Assembly: GCA_038147495.1 (NCBI GenBank)
Contig: JAYQTT010000017.1
Coordinates: 1 to 61,922 of the forward strand
Origin: MED-G116 sp038147495
GTDB taxonomy: Bacteria > Pseudomonadota > Alphaproteobacteria > Puniceispirillales > Puniceispirillaceae
Length of the DNA stretch: 61,922 nt
Direction: 5' to 3'
A model generated the notes under the pieces. That model made no database searches. It was not told the origin of the DNA and saw only the letters and a list, made by a program, of their open reading frames with translations. Made by a program: the position numbers and the translations under genes. Positions 18,503 to 26,655 of the stretch are shown here, piece after piece (the first letter of the stretch is position 1; the number at the start of each line of letters is the position of its first letter).

Positions 18503-19473
18503 GCGACGGGATCGATCAGCGCTTGTCCTGCGGCAAAGGCACGGGCATTTTCGACCACTTTCATTCCCATTGCTGTGCGCGTTTCGATTGTCGCTGATCC
18601 CAGATGCGGCAATAACACGGTATTCGGTGCCGAAAGAAGGGCTGGATTGATTTGTGGCTCGCCTTGAAACACATCGAGTCCGGCACCTGCGATTGCGCCG
18701 CTGTTCAATGCTGTTGCCAAGGCTGTTTCATCAACAACGTCACCGCGGGCGGTATTGATCACATAGGCTGTATCACGCATCACACCCAGAGCCGTCTCAT
18801 TCAGGATCTGAAACGTATCTGGACTTGCCGCACAATGCAGGCTGACAAAGTCACTTGCTGCGCACACCTCAAGCACGCTGTCCATTTGTACAGCATTCAT
18901 ATCGGCAACATCGGTAACTTGTGACCTGTTGTAAAAACAAACCTCCATGCCGAAACCGAAATGCGCGCGCCGGGCAACGGCCTTGCCTATCCGTCCCATG
19001 CCGATAATGCCGATCCGCTTTCCTGTCATCGCCTGTCCGACAAGATGCGTCGGTCGCCAACCGGTCCAGTTGCCGGCACGCAGTTCCCGCTCTCCCTCGC
19101 CAGCGCGTCGACACAACATCAACATCAATGTCAGCGTCAGATCGGCGGTGGCATCGGTCAACACACCCGGCGTGTTGCTGACGGGAATAGCATGTGTCTT
19201 GGCAGCCGCCAGATCAATGTGATTGACGCCAACGCCGTAATTGGCAATGAGACGACAAGACCCGGCAGCGGCAGCGGCAATGATTTCTGCATCAATCGCA
19301 TCAGAGACCGTGGGCGCGGCAATGTCATGGCTGGCGAAGCCCTCCATCAGCGCCTTTTTGTCCAACGGCTGATCTGAGGAATTAAAGGTTGGTGTGAAAT
19401 ATTCGCGAAGAGCTTCCTCTGCCGCCACCGGCCAGCGGCGCGTCACAAAAATAGATGGCTTGGACAAGGTCAT
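18499..19473 (-). CDS. D-2-hydroxyacid dehydrogenase, probable glyoxylate/hydroxypyruvate reductase
   Basis: NAD(P)H-dependent reduction of glyoxylate to glycolate and/or hydroxypyruvate to glycerate. 324 residues from the ATG at 19471-19473; a GTG at 19485 is an alternative. The Rossmann motif GIIGMGRIGKAVARRA is near residue 150. The substrate arginine is in NTARGDVVDE, and the catalytic histidine is in LPHLGSATIETR with the glutamate in between. The substrate-binding loop NYGVGVNHID is also present. Coupling to glycerate kinase argues for hydroxypyruvate as the main substrate. The gap of 131 bp toward amt carries the amt terminator on the same strand. Confidence 0.92.
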   Translation of the reverse strand: MTLSKPSIFVTRRWPVAAEEALREYFTPTFNSSDQPLDKKALMEGFASHDIAAPTVSDAIDAEIIAAAAAGSCRLIANYGVGVNHIDLAAAKTHAIPVSNTPGVLTDATADLTLTLMLMLCRRAGEGERELRAGNWTGWRPTHLVGQAMTGKRIGIIGMGRIGKAVARRAHFGFGMEVCFYNRSQVTDVADMNAVQMDSVLEVCAASDFVSLHCAASPDTFQILNETALGVMRDTAYVINTARGDVVDETALATALNSGAIAGAGLDVFQGEPQINPALLSAPNTVLLPHLGSATIETRTAMGMKVVENARAFAAGQALIDPVA

Positions 19474-19604
19474 GGATCTGGTCACTCTGGATTAGGTTTT
19501 TCAAGAAGAAAGGGGTATCGCCCTAGACGATGCCCCCAATATTTCGAGATGGCAATGCCACAGACAAGAATATCTCTTGTTGTCACGCCTTGCGATTTAA
19601 AACA

Positions 19605-19636
19605 GAAAAAGGCCGACATATTTCCAATGCCGGCCT
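19605..19636 (-). terminator. Rho-independent terminator after amt
   Basis: On the minus strand a 10-bp stem AGGCCGGCAT / ATGTCGGCCT (one G-T pair) encloses a 7-base loop and is followed by TTTTTC. It lies 26 bp after the amt stop and separates it from the hydroxypyruvate reductase gene. Confidence 0.85.
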
Positions 19637-19661
19637 CTTCTTATTCATGATCTTTTGGTCG

Positions 19662-20504
19662 CTAGACCTGCTTGGAGAATTCCGGATAGGAATCCATACC
19701 AAGTTCAGCCTGATCAAGCCCGATAAGTTCGTCCTCTTCGCTGACCCGGATACCGACCACCATATTAATCACGGTCCAGACAAGCCATGACACAACAAAG
19801 GTGAAGACGCCAACAACCACGATGCCACTGATTTGCGTGCCAAATGACGCGTCACTATTTGTCAGCGGCACGGCAAGGGTGCCCCAGATGCCAGCTATCA
19901 AATGGACAGGGATCGCACCGACAACGTCATCGATCTTAAACTTGTCCAGAAGTGGCACAGCAATCACCACGATTACACCACCGACACCGCCAATCAGGGT
20001 TGCCACGCCAAGTGACGGGGTAAGCGGCTCGGCGGTAATCGATACAAGACCGGCAAGCGCGCCGTTCAGTACCATTGTGAGGTCAGCTTTCCTGTACATG
20101 ATTTGCGTCAGCACAAGCGCCACCAGAGAGCCGCCAGCCGCCGCCGCGTTGGTGTTGGCAAAGATGCGTGAGACGTCGGCAACGTCACTGACAGTGCCCA
20201 TAGCAAGTTGAGAACCACCATTGAAACCGAACCAACCAAGCCACAGGATGAACGTACCCAATGTCGCCAGCGGCAGATTCGCACCGGGCATTGGAACAAC
20301 GCGGCCGTCCTTATATTTCCCGGTCCGTGCACCGAGAACAAAGGCACCGGCCAGCGCTGCCCAACCACCTACCGAGTGAACAACTGTTGACCCGGCAAAA
20401 TCGAGGAAACCCATTTCATCAAGAAACCGCCACCCCACTTCCAGCTGGCTTGCAGCGGATAGATGAAGGCGGTGAGAATGAGAGTGAACAACAGGAATGG
20501 CCAC
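19662..20504 (-). CDS. amt: Ammonium transporter Amt, C-terminal part (frameshifted)
   Basis: C-terminal two thirds of an AmtB/MEP ammonium channel. Recognisable from GFLDFAGSTVVHSVGGWAAL, the family signature with the pore histidine, through the second pore histidine in GAIPVHLIAGIWGTL, to the cytoplasmic tail GLDQAELGMDSYPEF that contacts GlnK. The first about 20 residues of this frame are an out-of-frame reading. The true protein continues from the ORF at 20369-21010. The two join at GGGF/LDEMG if one T is added in the GGTTTC run near 20420 (minus-strand sense). A one-base homopolymer miscall or a real null mutation are both possible. Confidence 0.88.
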   Translation of the reverse strand: MAIPVVHSHSHRLHLSAASQLEVGWRFLDEMGFLDFAGSTVVHSVGGWAALAGAFVLGARTGKYKDGRVVPMPGANLPLATLGTFILWLGWFGFNGGSQLAMGTVSDVADVSRIFANTNAAAAGGSLVALVLTQIMYRKADLTMVLNGALAGLVSITAEPLTPSLGVATLIGGVGGVIVVIAVPLLDKFKIDDVVGAIPVHLIAGIWGTLAVPLTNSDASFGTQISGIVVVGVFTFVVSWLVWTVINMVVGIRVSEEDELIGLDQAELGMDSYPEFSKQV

Positions 20505-21010
20505 AGCTTGATCCGCTCAGCCAGGGTGCCGGAGACGATCGACGCCGTCGCCGCACAGAACATCAGCTGGAAAAAATAATCCGATGCGGTTGTGGCATAA
20601 GACAAATCGTCAACGGCATCAGGCGCAACCCCCACCGCTTCCATCACGGCAATTGCAGGGAACAGGCCGGAAAGGACGCCTTCGACAGACCAAGTACCAA
20701 GCGGATACATCAAATTGTAGCCAATCAGGTAATAGCCAATTGCCGCAATTGAGAACAACGCCATGTTCTTGGTCAATTGCATTGTCGTATTCTTCGCCCG
20801 GACGAGGCCAGCCTCAAGCATACAAAACCCAGCGGCCATGAACATGACGAGGAATCCCGCCATCAGGAACAATACGGAATTCAGAATATAGACCCCATGC
20901 TCCGGGACTTCCTGTGCGAATGCAGGGGTCGCGATAAAGGCCACAGCGGCAAAGACAGCGGCAGACATCGCGCCAACCGTCGGTAATTTTGAAATAGAAC
21001 GATTAAACAT
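20369..21010 (-). CDS. amt: Ammonium transporter Amt, N-terminal part (frameshifted)
   Basis: N-terminal third of the Amt protein, starting MFNRSISKLPTVGAMSAAVF with a cleavable signal sequence ending near ATPAFA, as in proteobacterial AmtB. The first membrane helices include LFLMAGFLVMFMAAGFCMLEAG and KNTTMQLTKNMALFSIAAIG. The in-frame family match stops after SWKWGGGFL, and the remaining residues to the stop at 20369 are nonsense. It lies 20 bp downstream of glnK, the classical glnK-amtB pair in which GlnK plugs the channel when nitrogen is ample. Confidence 0.88.
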   Translation of the reverse strand: MFNRSISKLPTVGAMSAAVFAAVAFIATPAFAQEVPEHGVYILNSVLFLMAGFLVMFMAAGFCMLEAGLVRAKNTTMQLTKNMALFSIAAIGYYLIGYNLMYPLGTWSVEGVLSGLFPAIAVMEAVGVAPDAVDDLSYATTASDYFFQLMFCAATASIVSGTLAERIKLWPFLLFTLILTAFIYPLQASWKWGGGFLMKWVSSILPGQQLFTR

Positions 21011-21030
21011 TGGAAAAAACTCCGTATTCC

Positions 21031-21369
21031 CTAGAGCGCGTCTGCGCCAGTTTCACCCGTGCGGATGCGCAGGGCAGATTCAAGATCCAGCGTGAAAATT
21101 TTGCCATCCCCGATCTTGCCCGACTCGCTTGCCGATTTGATGGTCTCAACCACCTTTTCAGCCATCTTTGAGTCGACCGCGATTTCGATTTTGACTTTTG
21201 GCAGGAAATGGACGGTGTATTCGGCACCGCGATACATTTCGCTTTTGCCTTTCTGGCGGCCATAGCCTTGCACCTCCGAGGTCGTAAGCCCTTCGATGCC
21301 TATGGCTGTCAACGCTTCATGCACGGCGGTCAAACGCCCCGGCTGAATGATTGCGACAATATACTTCAT
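21031..21369 (-). CDS. glnK: Nitrogen regulatory protein PII (GlnK)
   Basis: Trimeric signal protein reporting 2-oxoglutarate, ATP/ADP and glutamine status; it controls Amt and GlnE. From MKYIVAIIQP the protein has the usual 112 residues and places the uridylylated tyrosine exactly at position 51 in RGAEYTVHFLPK. The C-terminal signature GKIGDGKIFTLDLESALRIRTGE is present. The frame is open far upstream, and an ATG two codons earlier (21375) with GAGGAAG close by is a possible alternative. Directly upstream of amt. I looked for a sigma-54 -24/-12 element in the 220-bp upstream gap and did not see a convincing one. Confidence 0.96.
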   Translation of the reverse strand: MKYIVAIIQPGRLTAVHEALTAIGIEGLTTSEVQGYGRQKGKSEMYRGAEYTVHFLPKVKIEIAVDSKMAEKVVETIKSASESGKIGDGKIFTLDLESALRIRTGETGADAL

Positions 21370-21531
21370 GGTCATTTCTTCCTCACTCTCCCCGCAACAG
21401 CCCAAAAGCACGGGCAAATTCGTGGTGGTCTTTTGACACAGCGTCCCGGCGCCACCACTCCGACCAGTCAGGGGAGTGTTTGATAGCAGGCTAGAGGTGA
21501 TTAAAATTCTGCTAATTTTGCAGTATTGTGA

Positions 21532-21544
21532 TGCAAAAATTGCA
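21532..21544. promoter_or_regulatory. LysR-type T-N11-A box candidate
   Basis: TGCAAAAATTGCA is a perfect 5-bp inverted repeat with a 3-base spacer and fits the LysR-family T-N11-A pattern exactly. It lies in the gap between the divergent glnK and LysR genes, about 50 bp before the LysR ATG, where autoregulatory sites usually lie. A weaker copy, TGCTAATTTTGCA, is at 21510-21522. Confidence 0.45.
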
Positions 21545-21592
21545 CACCTGATGCTATAACCCAGCGTCTGCCTAGGTTGGAGGGTTATCAAA

Positions 21593-22540
21593 ATGCGGTT
21601 TATGACGAATTTGCGCTTCATCGATATGGTCGCCCGCGAGGGTTCAATTCGAAAAGCAGCCGACAAGCTGGCCATCACGTCCACAGCGCTGAACCGGCGA
21701 ATCTTGCAGGTTGAAGATGAAATCGGACAGCCGCTATTCGAGCGATTGCCCTCTGGTGTCCGGCTTAACACTGCCGGCGAAATATTTGTTCAGCATATTC
21801 GATCACAGATGGCTGATCTTGCCCGCGTCCAATCGCAGATTGCCGACCTCACAGGGATTCGGCGTGGTCATGTCCGCGTGTCCAGCGGCGCCGATGCCCT
21901 ACGGTATTTCCTTCCGGAAACCGTGGCCAGCTATCGCCGCGTGCATCCAGCTGTAACGTTCGAATTGGCCCGCTGTTATGGTGATCAAGCCGAGGCATCC
22001 CTGCTGTCGATGGACTCTGATATCGCAATGTCATTTGCACCTGTCAGGGCATCTCATTTCCACGTTGTTGCTGCGGTCAAACAGCAGATCCACTGTTTGA
22101 TGAATCATGACCACCCACTGGCGAAGCGCGACATGATCCGCCTTCGTGACTGCGTTGACCATGCTGTCATCCTGCCCAATGGCAAAAGCGGCATTCGCCA
22201 GTTGATTGATGCGGCATTAATTCGGCGCAACCTTAAATTGAATACGATTCTCACATCGGACAGCTTTGAATTCATGCACAATTATCTCCTGCATGATCAG
22301 GCCCTGTCCTTTCAAATCCCCATTGGCATGGCAGGCCCAGACAGCGCTGTAGACGGCACCGGCTACAGCACCGGCATGGACGGCATTGTTGCAAGGCCAA
22401 TCGATCCGGGCGATGTGCCTGCCGGAACCTTGCATATTGGCTATCTGAAGGGCCGCGTCCTGCCTGTGGCTGCGGCGAAATTTCTTGATGACATTATTCA
22501 GGAGCTGCGAAAGCGATACCCGGAAGATTTGGATATATGA
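21593..22540 (+). CDS. LysR-family transcriptional regulator
   Basis: 315 residues with an N-terminal winged helix-turn-helix (about residues 5-62, including GSIRKAADKLAITSTALNRRI) and a periplasmic-binding-like effector domain from about residue 90. A GGAGG precedes the ATG with a spacing of about 10. It lies 64 bp upstream of a beta-carbonic anhydrase gene on the same strand and is divergent from glnK, so either could be a target. The family does not reveal the effector. Confidence 0.93.
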   Translation: MRFMTNLRFIDMVAREGSIRKAADKLAITSTALNRRILQVEDEIGQPLFERLPSGVRLNTAGEIFVQHIRSQMADLARVQSQIADLTGIRRGHVRVSSGADALRYFLPETVASYRRVHPAVTFELARCYGDQAEASLLSMDSDIAMSFAPVRASHFHVVAAVKQQIHCLMNHDHPLAKRDMIRLRDCVDHAVILPNGKSGIRQLIDAALIRRNLKLNTILTSDSFEFMHNYLLHDQALSFQIPIGMAGPDSAVDGTGYSTGMDGIVARPIDPGDVPAGTLHIGYLKGRVLPVAAAKFLDDIIQELRKRYPEDLDI

Positions 22541-22604
22541 GTGCACTGGATTTGAATTGGCTGGCGGGGTAAGCTTGTCACAGACAAGACAGATGAGGAA
22601 ACAA

Positions 22605-23252
22605 ATGGATTTCATCACCCCCCTTCCGCCCTACCTGATCCAGAGATATCAAGGCTGGAAGGCGACAAAATTTGTCGAGAACAAGGTCTGGTACAAACAT
22701 TTGGCAGAGGGTGGCCAACATCCACGCGCCATGGTCATCTCATGCTGCGACAGTCGGGTCCATGTGACAGCAATTTTCGGGTCAGACACCGGCGAGTTCT
22801 TTATCCACAGAAACGTTGCCAATCTTGTCCCGCCCTTTAGTCCCAGCGGCGATTATCACGGCACATCGGCGGCAGTGGAATATGCCGTTACCACATTGAA
22901 AGTGGCGCATATCGTTGTTCTTGGCCATTCCAGCTGTGGCGGCGTTAACGGTTGTTATCATATGTGCAACGGCTCTGCCCCCGAACTTGAGAAAGACTCA
23001 AGCTTTGTCGGCAGATGGATGGATATTTTGCGTCCCGGCTATGAACAGGTACTTCATCTTGAGAGTGAGGAAGACAGGATTCGCGCCCTGGAGCTTCAGG
23101 GGGTTTTGGTGTCACTGAAGAACCTGATGACTTTCCCCTTTGTTCGCAAGGCTGTGGAAAATGAAACCTTGTCGCTTCATGGTTTATGGAACGATATTGG
23201 CGAGGGCAATCTGTTCTATTTCGATGGCGATGGGTTTGTTCCTGTTGAATAG
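22605..23252 (+). CDS. Beta-class carbonic anhydrase
   Basis: Interconverts CO2 and bicarbonate, feeding carboxylases in the cytoplasm. 215 residues from the ATG at 22605, which has GAGGAA upstream; the longer open frame begins at 22485. Zinc ligands are the cysteine and aspartate of CCDSRV and the His-Cys of GHSSCGGV. The rest of the beta-CA core includes HRNVANLVPP and GTSAAVEYAV. Same strand as the LysR gene 64 bp upstream, with the GIY-YIG gene following 54 bp later. Confidence 0.95.
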   Translation: MDFITPLPPYLIQRYQGWKATKFVENKVWYKHLAEGGQHPRAMVISCCDSRVHVTAIFGSDTGEFFIHRNVANLVPPFSPSGDYHGTSAAVEYAVTTLKVAHIVVLGHSSCGGVNGCYHMCNGSAPELEKDSSFVGRWMDILRPGYEQVLHLESEEDRIRALELQGVLVSLKNLMTFPFVRKAVENETLSLHGLWNDIGEGNLFYFDGDGFVPVE

Positions 23253-23306
23253 GAAGGGCCTTCCCACCGCAAAGGCCACAATCATATCATACCGTGCCAG
23301 CCGCAC

Positions 23307-23558
23307 ATGAATTGGACCGTCTATATCCTGCAATGCGCTGATGGCACCCTTTACACCGGCATCACCAATGATCTTGCTGCGCGGATTTCAGCACATGAGG
23401 CTGGCACTGGTGCAAAATACACGCGTGGACGCGGCCCGTTTAAATTGGTGTTCCGCGAGGTGGCACGTGATCGCGCCAGCGCAAGTCGGCGGGAAATCGA
23501 AATCAAGGCCCTGTCACGCCGAGCCAAAGAGCAATTGATCAAAAAGCCGATGAAATAA
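23307..23558 (+). CDS. GIY-YIG nuclease superfamily protein (YhbQ/UPF0213-like)
   Basis: An 83-residue single-domain protein. The GIY-YIG motif is present as VYILQCADGTLYTGITNDL, with the conserved arginine in LAARISAHEAG and the later YTRGRGPFKLVF and REIEIKALSRR segments typical of the stand-alone YhbQ group. Members are linked to nucleic-acid cleavage, but the physiological role is unclear. Probably co-transcribed with the carbonic anhydrase gene upstream. Confidence 0.9.
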   Translation: MNWTVYILQCADGTLYTGITNDLAARISAHEAGTGAKYTRGRGPFKLVFREVARDRASASRREIEIKALSRRAKEQLIKKPMK

Positions 23559-23661
23559 GTCGTTCGGGTTGGGCCGCACAGATGGGGCGGCGCAGCATCT
23601 TTGGCTTGCAGACAGGCACAAAAAGGCCAAACATGAAGGCCAAACACAAAGAGGGATTTTG

Positions 23662-23862
23662 ATGGATACGGTTCTGTGGGGTGGATTTCTTTTTCTTATT
23701 GCCGTCGGCGGCATGTTTTTGGCGATGGGACGGATTGACCGGTCCGACCTTCCTGACCGCAAAAAGCGCCTGTTGAATTATGCGCTGATGGCGGGGATCA
23801 CCGCCCTCGCCTTTCTGATCTTTCGCTGGCACAGCGCCAGCTGGATGGCGGCGCATATGTAA
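23662..23862 (+). CDS. Small two-helix membrane protein, 66 aa
   Basis: The protein MDTVLWGGFLFLIAVGGMFL has two hydrophobic segments (about residues 4-22 and 43-60) joined by a basic loop containing RIDRSDLPDRKKR. GAGGG precedes the ATG by 7 bases, which sets the start inside a longer open frame from 23569. I do not recognise a family. It converges on the cupin gene 24 bp away. Confidence 0.65.
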   Translation: MDTVLWGGFLFLIAVGGMFLAMGRIDRSDLPDRKKRLLNYALMAGITALAFLIFRWHSASWMAAHM

Positions 23863-23886
23863 ACCCGGCAACAGGCGATCTGACGC

Positions 23887-24345
23887 CTAGTAGGGACGCC
23901 CATCCCTGTGCAGGACGGAGAAGCAATCGCCCCGCTTTTCAACCCGCAAATCTACATCGGGATAATGCACATTATCGTTCTGGGTATTGGCGCCGATCTC
24001 AAACAAGATCACCGGTGATGTTGATCTGTTTTCAAAGCAGTGCCCGTTTACCACACCGGCTTTGAAGCCCGCGCAATCACCCGGCCCCAACACGGTCTCC
24101 TGCCCCTCTTCAACAAGCACAACTTCGCCAGAAATGACCAGCACAAATTCATCCTGCTCTTCGTGCCAGTGCCGCAGGGCGGTGCTCGCCCCGGGCGCCA
24201 TCTCCACCCGGTTAACGCCAAACTGGGTCAAGCCAGCGGCATCACCCACACGGCGTTGCTCATACCCTTCCGTTATCGAGCGATATGGTTCCGGATAGGG
24301 GATCCGCGTGCGACGTTTGACTGTTTCCAGATCGATTTTCGGCAT
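23887..24345 (-). CDS. Cupin-domain protein
   Basis: 152 residues forming a single conserved beta-barrel (cupin_2). The first metal motif is present in LRHWHEEQDEFVLVISGEV, and the second is partial, around GPGDCAGFKAGVVNGHCFENR. It lies 41 bp downstream of a class V aminotransferase gene on the same strand and is probably co-transcribed. Enzymatic activity (isomerase, dioxygenase or sensor) cannot be decided from sequence. Confidence 0.88.
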   Translation of the reverse strand: MPKIDLETVKRRTRIPYPEPYRSITEGYEQRRVGDAAGLTQFGVNRVEMAPGASTALRHWHEEQDEFVLVISGEVVLVEEGQETVLGPGDCAGFKAGVVNGHCFENRSTSPVILFEIGANTQNDNVHYPDVDLRVEKRGDCFSVLHRDGRPY

Positions 24346-24386
24346 GCCCTGCCCCCTTCACATCAAAAACGGGTCGACACCCCTTG

Positions 24387-25529
24387 TCAGGATGCAGGTA
24401 TCACCTTGTCGAGTGCCGCTTTGAAATTGGCGACACTTCGCGCGCAGTCATGCAGCTTATCAAGGCCGAACAAACCGATGCGGAAGGTCTTGAAATCCGC
24501 GCCCTCACCGCATTGCAAAGGCACGCCAGCGGCAATCTGCACACCGACCTCGGCAAATTTCTTGCCGTTTTTGATCTCATCATCATCTGTATAGCTTACA
24601 ACCACACTTGGCGCCTGAAACCCCTTTGCAGCAACAGATTTTATGCCACGGCTTTCCAACAGGGCGCGAATTTCAGTGCCAAGCGCAATCTGTTCCTCAC
24701 GCACCTTGTCAAAGCCATAAGCCTCCGTTTCCAGCAACGTATCCCGAAAGGTCAGAAGCGCATCTGTCGGCATCGTGGCATGATAGGCATGACCGCCATT
24801 TTCATATGTTTCCATAATCGCCAGCCATTTCTTCAAATCACATACATAGCTGGCGGCTTCGGTCTCATCTATGCGCTCTCGCGCCGTCTTGGACAGCATC
24901 ACAAGACCACTGCAAGGCGATGCACTCCATCCCTTTTGGGGGGCGCTGAGCAAGACATCGACACCCAAAGCGTCCATATCAATCCACATCGTTCCCGATG
25001 CCACACAATCAAGCACAAACAAGCCACCAACGTCATGCACCGCGTCGGCAACCGCACGGATATACTCATCGGGGAGCATCATGCCGGCCGAGGTTTCAAC
25101 ATGCGGGGCGCACACCAGCGAAGGCTTTTCATCACGGATACGGGCGACAACATCTTCGACAGGCATTGGCGCAAAAGGCGCCTGATGGTTACTGCCGTCA
25201 TCCTGCTGGCTCGCGGCAAGAACACTTGTGCTCGCCGCGATCCTGCCTTTTTCCATGATCTCGCTCCAGCGAAAGCTGAACCATCCATTTCGAATGATCA
25301 TCACATGCTGATTGTCGCCAAACTGGCGGGCGATTGCCTCCATGCCATAGGTGCCACCACCGGGGATTACGATCACTGAATGCGCATTGTAGGCGCGCTT
25401 CAACGCGGCCGAAATATCGCGCATAACCCCTTGGAATTTCTGTGACATCGAATTCAGGGACCGATCCGTAAACACGACCGAATATTCAAGCAACCCATCC
25501 GGGTCAACGCTGTCAATCAATGATGGCAT
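24387..25529 (-). CDS. Class V PLP-dependent aminotransferase (alanine/serine-glyoxylate-type)
   Basis: 380-residue fold type I aminotransferase. The PLP lysine is in SAPQKGWSASP (about residue 198), the aspartate in FVLDCVASGTMW, and the glycine-rich phosphate loop in IPGGGTYGMEAIARQFG. The family includes alanine-glyoxylate, serine-glyoxylate and 2-aminoethylphosphonate-pyruvate transaminases. Two clues favour a glyoxylate-linked amino transfer: the class and the presence of isocitrate lyase and hydroxypyruvate reductase nearby. That is inference. It is followed by a cupin gene. The 210-bp upstream gap contains no other gene. Confidence 0.85.
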   Translation of the reverse strand: MPSLIDSVDPDGLLEYSVVFTDRSLNSMSQKFQGVMRDISAALKRAYNAHSVIVIPGGGTYGMEAIARQFGDNQHVMIIRNGWFSFRWSEIMEKGRIAASTSVLAASQQDDGSNHQAPFAPMPVEDVVARIRDEKPSLVCAPHVETSAGMMLPDEYIRAVADAVHDVGGLFVLDCVASGTMWIDMDALGVDVLLSAPQKGWSASPCSGLVMLSKTARERIDETEAASYVCDLKKWLAIMETYENGGHAYHATMPTDALLTFRDTLLETEAYGFDKVREEQIALGTEIRALLESRGIKSVAAKGFQAPSVVVSYTDDDEIKNGKKFAEVGVQIAAGVPLQCGEGADFKTFRIGLFGLDKLHDCARSVANFKAALDKVIPAS

Positions 25530-25739
25530 CCCATACTCCCATTATCTCACATTTCACATTTACGTCTTCTTGATCCATCACAGAATATGTGCTTTGCGGC
25601 TGGCAATGCAATCATCCAAATGTTCGCACCCGATGACAGAAGAAAACGCCCAAAGGATTTATTCTTTGGGTTAACGATAAATTAAACACCCCGCACCTAC
25701 AATCACCTGACCATGTTTATGCGTTGGAGGTTGTAAGCC

Positions 25740-26645
25740 ATGATTATCTTTTCACGATCCCTCGTCACCAAGGCCATAATGGTGGCAATGCTGTTGATGG
25801 CAATGTTGGCATTTTTCACACCACGGCTGCAGGCGGAAACCCTGCCAGACAATTTCAAGCTCATTTGTGATTTTTCGAAATTTCGCAATACCGGCTATTC
25901 AACAGATTTCGCCAAATCCTGGATCGCCGAAAAACAGTTTCATTATTTTTCCGGCACACAGGTCAAGGACCGGTTCAGTAGTTTTTCAATTCACAAAAAT
26001 AGTGGCAGGGTCACAGAACATACCAGCAAGAAAATAAAATGGGTTTATGAGGGGCATGCCGAAACCATTAAAGGAAACATGGTCAAATATAAGCAATTTT
26101 ACGCCTATCATTTGACCACCGGCAAAGTGGCAACAAAGATCCATTTCCCGCGCTACATAGATGTTGAATATGTCTGGGGAGAGTGCAAGCAGGACGTCAA
26201 AAGGGTGAGCGCCTCCCCTGCGCGTCAAAATTCGGAGCTGAACAAAGCCTCGCGGGGCTTGATTCCGATCAGATTAAAAAATTGGGAACTTATTCGCGGC
26301 AATTCGCTAAGCGAGCTCTATCGTTCCAAACGGGGTAACGCGATATATTTTCGTTCAAGCAACTCTTACTTCATTGACCTTCATGAAAAGCTCATGAACC
26401 GACCAGATCTTGATGTGAGATTTGACATACATCTATCGACGAAGATGGAAAAGCTTCGTAAATTTCATTTCAAATCCAAACGTCCGGATTTCATTGCAGC
26501 AATCATGCATAAGGGCTATCGAACGCTTGTCATAGCTGATGAAAGTCTTGAATTTGCGACAAAAACCCAGCATCGCATTCTCACCCTATTTGCCACAGAT
26601 CATGAGAGCGGCTTGTGGTTCTATGAAAGCTTGGAGAATGAGTGA
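25740..26645 (+). CDS. Hypothetical secreted protein, 301 aa
   Basis: I do not recognise a family. The N-terminus MIIFSRSLVTKAIMVAMLLM is a signal sequence with likely cleavage after RLQA, leaving a basic, AT-rich-coded mature protein. Cysteines are few (CDFSKF near residue 39 and GECKQ near residue 143), which may form one disulfide. The C-terminus, GYRTLVIADESLEFATKTQ, is predicted strand-rich. Base composition is lower in GC than its neighbours, a possible sign of recent acquisition. The next gene converges with only 10 bp between stops. Confidence 0.7.
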   Translation: MIIFSRSLVTKAIMVAMLLMAMLAFFTPRLQAETLPDNFKLICDFSKFRNTGYSTDFAKSWIAEKQFHYFSGTQVKDRFSSFSIHKNSGRVTEHTSKKIKWVYEGHAETIKGNMVKYKQFYAYHLTTGKVATKIHFPRYIDVEYVWGECKQDVKRVSASPARQNSELNKASRGLIPIRLKNWELIRGNSLSELYRSKRGNAIYFRSSNSYFIDLHEKLMNRPDLDVRFDIHLSTKMEKLRKFHFKSKRPDFIAAIMHKGYRTLVIADESLEFATKTQHRILTLFATDHESGLWFYESLENE

Positions 26646-26655
26646 TCTGCCCGCC

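Noticed and set aside
21376..21592. Sigma-54 promoter and NtrC sites expected before glnK
   Set aside because: No convincing GG-N10-GC pattern or NtrC dyad was seen on the minus strand.
23246..23268. GGAAGGGCCTTCC palindrome after the carbonic anhydrase gene
   Set aside because: The loop is too small and no T run follows; not counted as a terminator.
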